A stretch of DNA of 59,200 bases from Chrysochromulina parva. Lineage: Eukaryota; Haptophyta; Prymnesiales; Chrysochromulinaceae. The position numbers were made by a program, and so were the translations under genes. Location of the stretch: assembly GCA_002887195.1 (NCBI GenBank), contig PJAB01000028.1, forward strand, positions 1-59,200, given 5' to 3'. This document shows positions 19,827 to 29,096 of this stretch, piece after piece (position 1 is the first letter of the stretch; the number at the start of each line of letters is the position of its first letter). The notes beneath the pieces were generated by a model that was given only the letters and a program-made list of their open reading frames with translations, searched no databases and was not told where the DNA came from.

Positions 19827-20410
19827 GCGTTGAGCGTGAGCTGACCCGAAGCGGCCGTCGTTGGATGCGTCGAGTTCATCAGTGGTCATCAGTTGACTCA
19901 TCAGTGGTCATCAGCGAACGTTTAGATTCGTCGAGTTCACGCTCAATCAGCAAGAGAGGCGTGGTCCGCCGGTCCGGATCCGCAATCGCATCCAAATTTG
20001 CAAGATTGTGCCGAATGTGAGACACGACGCGCTGCTGCATGTGTACGACTAACGAGCAGTGGTGACGATCAGTCGGTGGACGTGTGGGTGAGGCTCGGCT
20101 GAGGCGAGGGGAGTCGGCGGGCGGCGGGGCCGGCGCTGTGCGCGGTGAGCCGTGAGACGGCGACGATGGTAGCTGGAGGTGGAGCCAGTATAGAAAGGAG
20201 AGCGCGACTGGAGGCCGCGGCGCCGGTGTGGCTGTGGCTTGTCAGTGGCCGGGGGAGCCAATGACCGATGGAGCCAACAAGAAGACACGACGCGACCACG
20301 AGCGGTCGACCGTCGTATCGTAACGGGCGACGCGAGTCGGGTATGAAGTCGACCGGAGTCGGTAAAACGCAACACACGTATCGCGTATCGGCATATAAAG
20401 AGTTTCGGGT
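19827..20410. other. Intergenic between convergent genes
   Basis: Contains an imperfect repeat near 19876-19920 (TCATCAGTGGTCATCAG type) that resembles the intronic TCATCAG units elsewhere. No gene seen. Confidence 0.5.
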
Positions 20411-21898
20411 TTAAGGCAACGAAAGCGTCGCTGCGGCGCCGCCGCAAGACCGGCCAGCGGCAGCGCCGGCGCCCTCTCCCATGGCCTCCGGCCGGAGCAG
20501 TGAGTCGGAAGTCCAGTTGAGGTCCTGTGCGACGCGGCACGCGCATTGGAGCGACACGAGCGCGTACCCCTCCTTGCCATGCTGCTGGCCGGCAGGAAGG
20601 AAGTCGCAAATGAAGGCGAGCTCAGCCGGCAGAGACGTGACGCGGCTCCGCGTGACCACATACACGAGCAGTGGCAGCAGGTCGTCGGCACCCATGGCGG
20701 CGCCCTTGGATGCCTTGCCCGTGCCCGCGGCGCGCAGGCTCAGTGCACGCGTCGCGCATTTGATCACTTCCTCGCACGCCTCAAGAAGCACCTGCATGCA
20801 ATGAGGAAGGCAATCAGATGGCAATCAGAGGCGATCAGGAGTGCACGCCTCAAGAAGCACCTTTGCTTTCTCTTCTGGCGTCCGGTAAAAGGTCAGCGTG
20901 CGCAGCAGCTGAACTGCGATGGCGTATGGCAGGCGCGGGTCGCTCGGGCCGCAGTCACGCAGTGCCACGGCACTCGGGTCGCCGGGCTCCACCAGCCACA
21001 GCGGCGGCGGCAGCTGAAGGTCGCACGGGAGCAACGAACGCATATGATGGCTCGACTGTGCGAGCGCGCTAATCTCGGTCGCCTGGGCCGCTGCATAGAG
21101 GGGGCTGAGCACCGCATAAATGGAGCGGTGGAGCTGGCCGGCGAGCTGGCGCCGTCCCTCGCCCACCGCGCGCGGGTCTTCGCGCAAGCTCAGTGGTAGG
21201 TGCTCGTCGAGAAGCCCCTCGAGCGCCGTCAGTACCTCGTGAACTCGAGTCACCACTTGCTGAAGAGGTGGCGGTGCGCCCTCCGCTGGCGCGTGGTCGG
21301 CTCGAGAGCGCCACCACAGTCGCTGCGGGAGCTGCTGCAAGAGCTGCAGGGATGGAAGCGGCAGCGGCCACAAAGATGACGACGGCGCGGCCGGCACAGC
21401 CGACGGCGCTGAGGCGCGCTCAGCCGGCGCGGCAGCCACCTGGCCGTACATGTCTCGGAAGTCGTCAACAAACTCGCAGAGCGCCGAGCCGACGGGCAGC
21501 GCGGCATCACTCACTAGAGCGCTGAGCTCATGCCGCAGCGCCTCGGTGGGCCTTTGGGCCCCGGTTGCGGCGTCTGCGGTCAACTCGGCCTGGCTGCTGC
21601 TTCTGCTGCTGCCTCCGCCCTCGAGCGCCTCAACCATGGCAGTGGGAGGCTGCGGCGTGGCAGCGTCTGCCATGTGGCTGGTGGGCTTTGCGATTTCGAG
21701 AGACCATGGGCGCAGGCTCCCATCGGACCGCAGCAGCGCCATCAGCGCTTCGCTCTCCCGGAGCACGACATCTTCTTGTGATCCAGCAAGCCAAGCGATG
21801 AACCGCTGTTGCTGCTCAATCTTCAGCGCCGAGTGTGCCAGTCTCATGGTCCGATTGGACAGCTCCGACGCTACCGCAGTGACGAAGTGGCCATCCAT
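20411..21898 (-). CDS. VPS9-domain Rab guanine nucleotide exchange factor
   Basis: Two exons, 21898-20861 and 20791-20411 (472 aa). I used the ATG at 21898 (MDGHFVTAV) because the longer frame has no upstream ATG. The C-terminal domain carries VPS9 hallmarks: TRVHEVLTALEGLLDEHLP upstream, then GADDLLPLLVYVV TRS, with SLPAELAFICDF and GKEGYALVSLQCA. VPS9 proteins (Rabex-5, RIN, Vps9) activate Rab5-type GTPases on early endosomes; the catalytic Asp and Tyr positions are present in GADDLLP and EGYAL. The N-terminal half is variable and Ala/Pro-rich without a recognised domain. The intron falls within the VPS9 domain (..EEKAK / VLLEACEEV..), and without splicing the frame stops within the intron. 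Confidence 0.88.
20792..20860 (-). other. Intron (69 nt) bounded by a 20-nt exact duplication of exon sequence
   Basis: Exon 1 ends AAAG and the intron begins GTGCTTCTTGAGGCGTGC. The intron ends GCAG and exon 2 begins with the same GTGCTTCTTGAGGCGTGC. With the shared AG the identity is 20 nt, and both splice sites sit at AG|GT within the duplicated block. The interior has three CTGAT motifs and ends TTGCATGCAG, as does the CEP131 intron. Confidence 0.92.
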
Positions 21899-22518
21899 CC
21901 GCGACGATTCGATCGCGCCCGACAAGACGCCTCGATTCACTTTTCACGTTCAATTGCCATCTCGGCAAGACGAGATGCCTCGTGGTTTCGTTCTCCGGAC
22001 CGACCGTTTCCAACGATCTAACCGAGAACCGAACCTATTAGACGACTGACTGCCGGTACAGTGGATTGAGCTTCGCCGCAGCTTCAGCGCAGGCCGCAGC
22101 TTATGTGCGCAGCCGCGTTGTCGCACTCGCATCGTCGCCACGTCCGTGCCACTTCATCGTGCAGAGCGGGCGCATAGCGTGGGCGCGGTGTACCTGCACG
22201 CAGATCAATGTGCCCAGGCGGGCAGGCAGATTCCCAGCGACTCAATGCATCTGACCGATGAGCGCCGCGGCAGTCGACGAGCTCCAGCGTCATCTTTGGG
22301 AAGAAGGGCGAAAACTGCATCGAGTCGAAGCCCTGCAGGCGCACCTCGCGACAGGTGGGCCTCCTATAAAGGTAACTGCTGCCGAGCAGTCGCTTGCTGC
22401 GCCCTGTATTCCACCACACGCCTGCTCTCACACGAGGTAGCACGAGGGAGTCGAGCGCGACACGGTCAGGAAAGACTTAAATAGGAAAGACCACGCGCTC
22501 TCCCGCTCACTCGTTGCG
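21899..22518. other. Intergenic, no gene seen
   Basis: 5' flank of the VPS9 gene and 3' flank of the next minus-strand gene. A TATAAAG string on the plus strand near 22364 has no plus-strand gene after it. Nothing else recognised. Confidence 0.45.
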
Positions 22519-23131
22519 CTATTCACCTGAGCCTGGAGCGGCCCAAAACCACACCTGGCCTACTAGGCACTGGTCACGCTCCTGGCTCTTGTCGTTCCGA
22601 CGCGCAATCCGAATGATCTCGACCCACATGTTGTCAGGCACTCCAGTCATCCGCACGTCCTCGTGGATAGGTGGTGTGCGAGTCACGAAAAAGCCCGGGA
22701 ACGGCATAGGCTCAGGCGTGGTGCACGGGTCCATTATGGCGTCGCTCAGCGGTGCCCATAGCGCGCCAGTCGGATAGTCACACAAAAAGCAAGCCCACCA
22801 GACCTGAAAGTCGTGGCCGAGCGATGGCACAGCCGACCAGAAGAAGCGGAACTGCGAGATATTCACCTGCAACACTCCAATCGGCTGTTCGTACACACGG
22901 CGCAGATATTGACGCAGCCTCTCAGGATGCGCTTCTGCATCTCGGAGCCATGCTCGCTGCGCTGGAGCTGCGAGGACTGCAGCGTTGTCGCACGGAGGAC
23001 GCGTGGGGCATTTTGAGGCTCCTGGCGGCACTGGTGTAAAGTTCAACGCGGACGACACCAACGGGCTGCGTGACTGTCGGTGTGGGCAGCTGCTTCTCAT
23101 CTATCCATACAAGCAACCAGGCGGCGCCCAT
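22519..23131 (-). CDS. Hypothetical protein, possibly with one short intron
   Basis: No family recognised. The main open frame is 23100-22519 (193 aa), with its ATG directly after a stop codon. An alternative uses the ATG at 23131 (MGAAWLLVWIDEK) and removes a 64-nt intron at 22968-23031 (donor GTGCCG, acceptor TCGCAG), giving a ..VRVELYT / TPAQRAWL.. join that keeps the frame. The shared part is compact and Trp/Phe/Pro-rich (ISQFRFFWSAVPSLGHDF, VWWACFLCDYPTG, DNMWVEIIRIARR), like a folded domain. There is no signal peptide or clear membrane helix. I favour the spliced model on composition, with modest confidence. Confidence 0.5.
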
Positions 23132-23250
23132 GACTCCTTGATTGGGGAAAAAATGTTTTGACGTTCACAAAATGCGGCCTGGATTCATGTGTACATCAAA
23201 ACAGGACTCAAAGGAAAGATGATCTTCTACCCTAGACAAATGTCAAAGTG

Positions 23251-24477
23251 ATGACGAATTCCCTATTTAGTCACTTTCCTCCTCATTTTCTTCGACGACT
23301 TTCTACACGCCTCATGCTTGCGCTGTTCGTCCTTTGCAATGGTTTCGTCGTGCCCGCACGATTCGCGCTGCAGCGGGTGGAGCCTCTTGCAGTTTATATG
23401 GGCGGGGACGCCTACGGCGCCTCCGGTACTTCTTTCTACACCACCACCGAGAAGCAGGAATCCTACGACTCGCTCGACACAGTGCTCGCCGCGAAGTGCC
23501 GCGACCCCGAGATACTAATGGTGATCAAGGAACAGCTCGACGCGTGCGCGAAAATTACCGACGCGCTTCGCTCTACCCTCGTCACTGTCGAAGGCTCCGC
23601 CAACACCTTCGGTGACGCGCAGCTCTCCGTCGACGTCATAGCTGACCAAATCATGTGGGACGCAGTCAAGTCCTCCGCGGTCGTCGCCTGGGGCGCGTCT
23701 GAAGAGGAACCCGAAATCAAACCCTGCAACCCCAAGGGCAGATTCACTGTGTGCTGGGATCCCCTCGATGGCTCTTCCATCGTCGACAACAATTGGGCCG
23801 TCGGTACCATGATCGGCATCTGGTCAAAGGAATCCGGTTCCGGCACGAACGGGCTGATTGGCGCCACGGGCCGCGACCAAGTCACAGCGCTCATCGCCTT
23901 GTACGGTCCCCGTACCACCGTGCTCGTCGGTCTCGATGACGGCGTGTACGAGTTCTCCTACGGCTGCACCCCCGACGGCTGCCAACAACCCGACGGCAGC
24001 TTCGCTCCCTGGATCTGCTCCCGCAAGAAGATCCAGATCAAGCCCGACACGCGCGTCTTCTCGCCCGCGAACATGCGCGCGGGTAACCAGGTCAAGGGCT
24101 ACAAGGAGCTCCTGAGCTTCTACCAAGACGAAGGCTACACCCTGCGTTACACTGGGGGTCTCGTCCCTGACGTCTACCAGCAGTTCACCAAGAATATGGG
24201 TATCTTCACCAACCCCACCTCGAAAGAGTCCCCGGCCAAGCTCCGCCTCGCCTTCGAAGCGTCGCCGTTCGGCCTTCTCGTCGAAATGGCGGGCGGCAAG
24301 ACCTCCGATGGCGTGTCCGGTGGCTCCGTACTCGACGTGAAGATCAACACCGTCGATCAGCGCACGCCCTTGTGCATTGGCTCAGCCAACGAGGTCGACC
24401 GCTTCAACAAGATGGTCCTTGGCATGAAAGTCACAGCCCCTACTGTGAGCTTCCCCTCTTTTTCCCCTCGTGAGTAG
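23251..24477 (+). CDS. SBPase: Sedoheptulose-1,7-bisphosphatase, plastid
   Basis: 408 aa from the ATG at 23251; the ATG at 23314 would start directly at the signal sequence. The leader MLALFVLCNG then FVVPARFALQR looks like a bipartite plastid signal with Phe after the cleavage site. The enzyme shows the metal-binding core CWDPLDGSSIVDNNWAVGTM and the SBPase blocks GDQV-like GRDQVTALIALYGPRTT, FSPANMRA, YTLRYTGGLVPDVYQQF and GIFTNPTS. These fit SBPase better than FBPase. It removes the C1 phosphate from sedoheptulose bisphosphate in the Calvin cycle in the stroma. Several cysteines allow redox control, but which are used is unknown. Codon choice is more strongly C-ending than in its neighbours, as expected for high expression. 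Confidence 0.93.
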   Translation: MTNSLFSHFPPHFLRRLSTRLMLALFVLCNGFVVPARFALQRVEPLAVYMGGDAYGASGTSFYTTTEKQESYDSLDTVLAAKCRDPEILMVIKEQLDACAKITDALRSTLVTVEGSANTFGDAQLSVDVIADQIMWDAVKSSAVVAWGASEEEPEIKPCNPKGRFTVCWDPLDGSSIVDNNWAVGTMIGIWSKESGSGTNGLIGATGRDQVTALIALYGPRTTVLVGLDDGVYEFSYGCTPDGCQQPDGSFAPWICSRKKIQIKPDTRVFSPANMRAGNQVKGYKELLSFYQDEGYTLRYTGGLVPDVYQQFTKNMGIFTNPTSKESPAKLRLAFEASPFGLLVEMAGGKTSDGVSGGSVLDVKINTVDQRTPLCIGSANEVDRFNKMVLGMKVTAPTVSFPSFSPRE

Positions 24478-24728
24478 CTTAAGCTTTGCGTTTTTTTCTA
24501 TTTTCGGCGCGCCCGGTCGTTAATGCGCTATGCGGCATGGTTAATCTTAATGTGGGATCGGCCGGCCGGCGAGCGCCCACCGGTGCGGCACCGGCCCACC
24601 CGCCACCGAGATCGCAGATCCGATCCTGAGTGACGATGGTCGAGGTTGACGGGGGCTTGACGTGGCGTCCCGGGCGCCGTTCGCGCGGGCCCGCCACCGC
24701 GCACCGGTCGGCCGACACTCACTTCCGC

Positions 24729-25559
24729 CTACACAATTTTCCTGATCTTCCAACACGTGCCACTGGCGCCGCTGCCCCACGCTTCATGCTTGCCGGCGGC
24801 GGCGGTCTCAAAGATCACGCGCCGCTCCGGCTCCAGCCACACGCACCCAGCTAACTCAAGCCACGCCTGGAGCTTGCCGCCGTCAGCGAGGTCCGCGGGC
24901 CAGCATGAGGCCGCGACCGCGCCGGACGGCACTAGACCGCAGCGCCGGTAGAGCTCCACTATGATCTCGGAGCACCAGTAGGCCTCCGGGTGCGGCGGGG
25001 ACGGGGCGAGCGGTTGCCCAGGGCTGTGGCCGTCAAGCCATCGATGAGAACCGTGTGCCAGCACCATCCTGGGCAACTCAAAGGGTGTTGTGGCGCGAAG
25101 CCCCTCGACTTCGGCCACGAATTGATGCATAGCCGCAACTACTGTGGGCTCGTCCGCGACGGGCTGAGTGCGACGAAGGCGCCGCCAGCTGATCTGGTCC
25201 GCGAAGAGCTCGTGGTATTCCGTCAAGCGCCTCTCGAGCGGACAGACGACGGTCCCGTCGACACCGGCCTCGAGCAGCAGGAGCTTGCCATCCTTGTTGG
25301 TCACTACGACGCCCACATGGTCCCAGTTGCACAGCGATACCGCTCGAAACACCGCTGCGGGTAACGTCATACAGCGGAAGAGTAAAATGTCGCCCCAATG
25401 TGCTTGTTCGAGCAAGGTGCTCTGTGGACAAGGACCAGGGGAATGCCGGTCGGGCCCAAAGTCGGGGAAACGTTCAAAAGGCGCCCAGCGGCTGCTATTC
25501 AAAGACGCATTGCGGTCCGGGCCGGATCCGAAAGGAAACGAGGAGATGGGCTTCTCCAT
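24729..25559 (-). CDS. Permuted papain-fold (NlpC/P60, YiiX-like) protein
   Basis: 276 aa from the ATG at 25559; an upstream extension lacks an ATG. After a variable N-terminus, HWGDILLFRC opens the fold. The predicted catalytic His lies in NWDHVGVVVT, followed by LLLLEA. The predicted nucleophile Cys lies in AYWCSEIIVELYRRCGLVP. The order His then Cys is that of the circularly permuted NlpC/P60 (DUF830/YiiX) group, whose members include lipid- or amide-bond hydrolases and peptidases. The substrate is unknown. No signal peptide or membrane helix was identified. Confidence 0.72.
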   Translation of the reverse strand: MEKPISSFPFGSGPDRNASLNSSRWAPFERFPDFGPDRHSPGPCPQSTLLEQAHWGDILLFRCMTLPAAVFRAVSLCNWDHVGVVVTNKDGKLLLLEAGVDGTVVCPLERRLTEYHELFADQISWRRLRRTQPVADEPTVVAAMHQFVAEVEGLRATTPFELPRMVLAHGSHRWLDGHSPGQPLAPSPPHPEAYWCSEIIVELYRRCGLVPSGAVAASCWPADLADGGKLQAWLELAGCVWLEPERRVIFETAAAGKHEAWGSGASGTCWKIRKIV

Positions 25560-25670
25560 TTGCGGTCCCAATTTGTGTGTGAACGGTCCTGTGAACCGTG
25601 TTCCTGAGCGTGAATTGTGAGAGAAGGGGCCGAGTCAACCGCCCTTTCACACTTTGCATGAAAAATAAGG

Positions 25671-27152
25671 ATGTCTTTGAGAGCGCGACGCACAGTCCTC
25701 GCCGCCGCCGCCTCAGCCGCCGCCGCCACCGCCGCCGCTCTTTGCGCTATTCCGAAGTCCGTGGCGGTTATGGCTGACGAGCCTTATTCTCTTTTGATGA
25801 GCCCTCCTGATGACGCGAACGCCATCCAGCTCGCAAGCCTCAAGGTCACCTTCACCTCGACCGCGAACCGCATGTCACAAGCGGCCGACGAGGCAGGCAT
25901 CGAGGCATCGTGGGCCGAGGCGCGCGAAAAACAGCCCAGGCTCTTCGACAAATCAAAGTTTCGGCTCGCATCGATACGATGGACAAATGGTGCCATTAAT
26001 ATCGATCTCGGGCTGACATCCTACAAGGATTACGTGGGCACGAACCGGTTGCCCGTGGAGCGGCGCACGGCCCTCGAGGCCGACGGTGAGCGCCTTTACG
26101 GCGATCGTACTGCCTTCCTGTCGAATGCTCTCGGCGTCGAGGCCGTCCTCGAGACGAGTGACGGGCAGATCGTGCTTCTGAGGCGCAGCACCGCAGTCAC
26201 GGGTGGCCACGGTTTGTACAACGGCCCATCGGGCCATCCGGAACCATCGCACGCTGGCTTGGAGGAGGCGCCTGTGCCGACGGCGACAAATGCGGAGGCA
26301 GTGGAGGCGGCGTCCCAGGCGGCGGCTCGCGAGCTCTTCAACTCGGTGCTGCAGGAGATCGTCGAGGAGACGAATGTGCCAGTGACGGCGCTCTCTACGC
26401 CCCTGATCATAGGTTGCATGGCTGATGCGAGCGGCAAGCCCGATCTGCTCTTTTTTGTGAGGACGGCGCTGGACGCGGCGGGCGTGCGCGCCGCCTACGC
26501 GGAAGGCGCGAGCGACGGCTGGGAGTCCGACAAGCTCGCCTTAGTCTCCGCGGAGGCATTTTGCCGGCTTGGTCAACGGCAGGAGTTTGCCGGATGCAGT
26601 GATGGCGGCGACGGCGGCGACGGCGGCGACGGCGAAGGCGGATGCAGCAGCCTGCTACTCACGTGCGTCACGCGCGCCGCCGCTGCCTGCTATCAGCGTG
26701 CGCGCGCGAGCGGCGCCCTTGGTGGCGTCGAGGCTGAGGCGGATGCATCCGGCGTGCGAACTTTTGAGAGCGTGCTGCGAGAGGATGCGGCATTCCGAGA
26801 GGCCGCGGCGAGCATCGTTGTTGACGCCGGCGCCGAGGCTGACGCGCTGCGCCGGCTTCTGCGTCCGGAGGGCGCGTTAGAGGGCGCGAGCGCTGCACGG
26901 CTAGCCGAGGCGTGCGAGGAACTCGATGCGGTGCCGAAGCTCGCGCACGCGAAGGCATGTTTCGGCCCGTGGGCGCATGCATCCAGGGAGGTGGTCGGGG
27001 GAGCCGTTATGGCAGTCATCGACGAGCTCGAGGCGCCACACCTCCTGCCATCGGGCATCGAGACACGCCTGCTTGGTGGTACGAGCGCTGCCGCCTTTGG
27101 GCTTTTCACGCTGCTCTCGCAGCCGCGCTTCGAAGGCGGACCACAGCAATGA
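25671..27152 (+). CDS. NUDT22: NUDT22-type Nudix hydrolase (UDP-sugar diphosphatase)
   Basis: 493 aa from the ATG at 25671. A basic then Ala-rich N-terminus suggests targeting. The NUDT22-like N-domain shows FDKSKFRLASIRW and LGLTSYKDYVGTN. The Nudix part has LGVEAVLETSDGQIVLLRRS, GPSGHPEP and the helix RELFNSVLQEIVEETNVP. The Nudix box has Gln where the canonical motif has Arg (QEIVEE), as I recall for animal NUDT22, which hydrolyses UDP-glucose and UDP-galactose. A (GGD)n run and an Ala-rich insertion (~305-370) interrupt the C-terminal half, and the last ~120 residues are poorly matched. The family call is good; the compartment is unknown. Confidence 0.85.
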   Translation: MSLRARRTVLAAAASAAAATAAALCAIPKSVAVMADEPYSLLMSPPDDANAIQLASLKVTFTSTANRMSQAADEAGIEASWAEAREKQPRLFDKSKFRLASIRWTNGAINIDLGLTSYKDYVGTNRLPVERRTALEADGERLYGDRTAFLSNALGVEAVLETSDGQIVLLRRSTAVTGGHGLYNGPSGHPEPSHAGLEEAPVPTATNAEAVEAASQAAARELFNSVLQEIVEETNVPVTALSTPLIIGCMADASGKPDLLFFVRTALDAAGVRAAYAEGASDGWESDKLALVSAEAFCRLGQRQEFAGCSDGGDGGDGGDGEGGCSSLLLTCVTRAAAACYQRARASGALGGVEAEADASGVRTFESVLREDAAFREAAASIVVDAGAEADALRRLLRPEGALEGASAARLAEACEELDAVPKLAHAKACFGPWAHASREVVGGAVMAVIDELEAPHLLPSGIETRLLGGTSAAAFGLFTLLSQPRFEGGPQQ

Positions 27153-27586
27153 ACGCGGACTAAGCTCGAACCTCTTAGGACGGCATGGTCGGCATGGTCG
27201 CATCTCGCATGCCATGGGGAGATGGGGTTGCTATGTGCTGGGTTCTCCCGCTTAGCGTCGTGGTGCGGGGAGCCGGCCCGTGTTGGCGGTGTTGCGCGTT
27301 GTGTATTCGGTGTTCCTACACGGTGTTGAACATCAGCATTTTCTTCGCCGACAACGGCCTAGTTACCGGTACTAATAGCAAGTTGTGTCGGCCACACCTC
27401 CGTCCATAGCGATAGAGGCCCTCGTGCTTGGGGGTCCGGAGGTTGTGCGCGTTGTGTGTTTCACAGCAACGGATATACTTCGTCACAGCAGCAAGCCGAA
27501 ACTAACCCAGGCCGCGCGCTTTCCCAAACTTTCACGACGCAAGATCCACAGGTTGTGTCGGAGGCTTGCGACCTTTGGCTTTACAC
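27153..27586. other. Intergenic, no gene seen
   Basis: A spacer of 434 nt between two plus-strand genes, with a short repeat (GGCATGGTCGGCATGGTCG) at about 27182. No gene supported. Confidence 0.5.
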
Positions 27587-28297
27587 ATGGGGTGCGGCGG
27601 TTCCAAAGAGAACCCCGGTCAGGTCCCTGGCCCAAACAGGCCAGATCTAAAGAAGCAACCATCGTATCCTGTGCTGAAGAAGGAAGGATCCAGCAGCCGG
27701 CGTGACTCCGAGCGGAGCATCGAAGGGGGCATCTCCTTCCCGGCCATGGAGTTTCCTGAGGTAGTCACCGGGAAAATGGAGTGCATGATTCCGTGCCCTG
27801 CCGGATTTTTCCCGGGCGAAATGCTCAAGGTTGAATTGCCTGACGGGTCAGTCACATATACGACAATCCCGAAGGGGGCCAGGATGGGACAGCTCTTCAA
27901 GGCTCAGTTGCCAAACAAGCGCAAATCGGTCGAGACTTCGCCATCCGGGCCAGGCTCATTGCAGAATTCCCTCCGGCAGGATTCCCTCCGGCAGGATTCC
28001 CTCCGGCAGGAGACGCCTGATGTGCCCGACGGCGAGACACTCGCGGACCTGATCAAGCGCAAAGAAGCGCTCATGAGCAAGCTCAACGACGGCACAGCCA
28101 CACGCGACGACCACCGCGCGCTCGACGCTACGATGACTGAGATCGAGAGGCGCAACACTGAAAGCTCGGGCAGCGTCAAACGCAGCGACACGGCGGAGGG
28201 TGCGGCGCCGGGGGGTGCGTCGCCGGAGACAGGGGCGGCAGCCTTGGAGACAAAAGTGGAGGCGCCGGATGCTTCAACACCACAAACCCATATCTGA
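27587..28297 (+). CDS. Probable N-myristoylated/palmitoylated protein, unknown function
   Basis: 236 aa from the ATG at 27587, where the sequence MGCGGSKEN fits an N-myristoylation signal (Gly2, Ser6, Lys7) with an adjacent Cys for palmitoylation. Residues ~45-115 form a compact region (MECMIPCPAGFFPGEMLKVE, LPDGSVTYTTIPKGARMG) of the kind found next to EF-hand or kinase domains in microalgae. A triple SLRQD repeat, a helical segment (LADLIKRKEALMSKLNDGTA) and a low-complexity tail follow. Plasma- or flagellar-membrane association is inferred. No enzymatic motif is seen. Confidence 0.72.
   Translation: MGCGGSKENPGQVPGPNRPDLKKQPSYPVLKKEGSSSRRDSERSIEGGISFPAMEFPEVVTGKMECMIPCPAGFFPGEMLKVELPDGSVTYTTIPKGARMGQLFKAQLPNKRKSVETSPSGPGSLQNSLRQDSLRQDSLRQETPDVPDGETLADLIKRKEALMSKLNDGTATRDDHRALDATMTEIERRNTESSGSVKRSDTAEGAAPGGASPETGAAALETKVEAPDASTPQTHI
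27965..28011 (+). repeat. 15-nt triplicate in the myristoylated-protein gene
   Basis: Three copies of TTCCCTCCGGCAGGA in frame encode the SLRQD repeat. They are perfect or nearly so. Confidence 0.85.
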
Positions 28298-29096
28298 TCA
28301 ACCGGGATATTATGCGAACGCGCACATTTTTTGCTTTTGGAGCAATGGCTGAAGGCTCGTCCTCTAACCGGGCTCCCCGGTGGCTGGTACGCGCGGGCTC
28401 GCGGGCGTGTAACTGAAAGCCCTGGAAGCTGTGACCGCGTGAGGCGGTTAGCGCCTTTGTAGAGCATAGTCATAAACGGACGCATACACCAAAACTCAGT
28501 TACACTTCTTGTCAACTTGAACTCGAACCCAGCAAGCAGAGCGAACGGAAAGGCCCACCCTCACTCGACTGGCGTCGCGTTCGAGCGAGGCAGCCGCGAC
28601 CCAGCACCGAGGCACCGGGCGGGGTGCGGTGTATGCATGAGCGCAGAGGCGAGACGGTTTCGTGCTCGACCCTCCGAGCGCGATCGCACGTCGGGTCGGG
28701 TCGCACGCCGAACGTGTCTTAACACCGTACACGCTCTGTATGCCTGGGGGTGTCCCCCTCGCCACGTGTTGTACGCTGCCTGTTGGCATGTTTTACTTAC
28801 TTACTTACCGGCCCGCACGTGTCTTCTCACATCTCACAGCACAGGGGTCACTTCTCAGTGGAACACGACCCTTCATCCTCATGACAGCCATGTTTCAATA
28901 GGCCATTTGTCTCCATTACGTGCTCGCTGCTTCGCTCTTGCCTGGTGCCATCAACGTACCGAGTGTCCACCGCGCCGCGCCACGCAACATCACCCATCTG
29001 TCGTCTAGGACGCTGAGAGCGTGTCGCGACCGCCTCGTCGCACGCTGCCGCTCGTGGCCGTGGCCGTGGCAGCGCGCGACATGTGCTGCGCCCGGC
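28298..29096. other. Intergenic between convergent genes, no gene seen
   Basis: About 800 nt at the 3' ends of both neighbours. Includes the short tandem TTACTTACTTACTTACC near 28793. Open frames here lack domains and natural composition. Confidence 0.5.

Noticed and set aside
22355..22375. TATA box (TATAAAG) on the plus strand
   Set aside because: No plus-strand gene begins within several hundred bases, and other genes here show no TATA element at a fixed distance.
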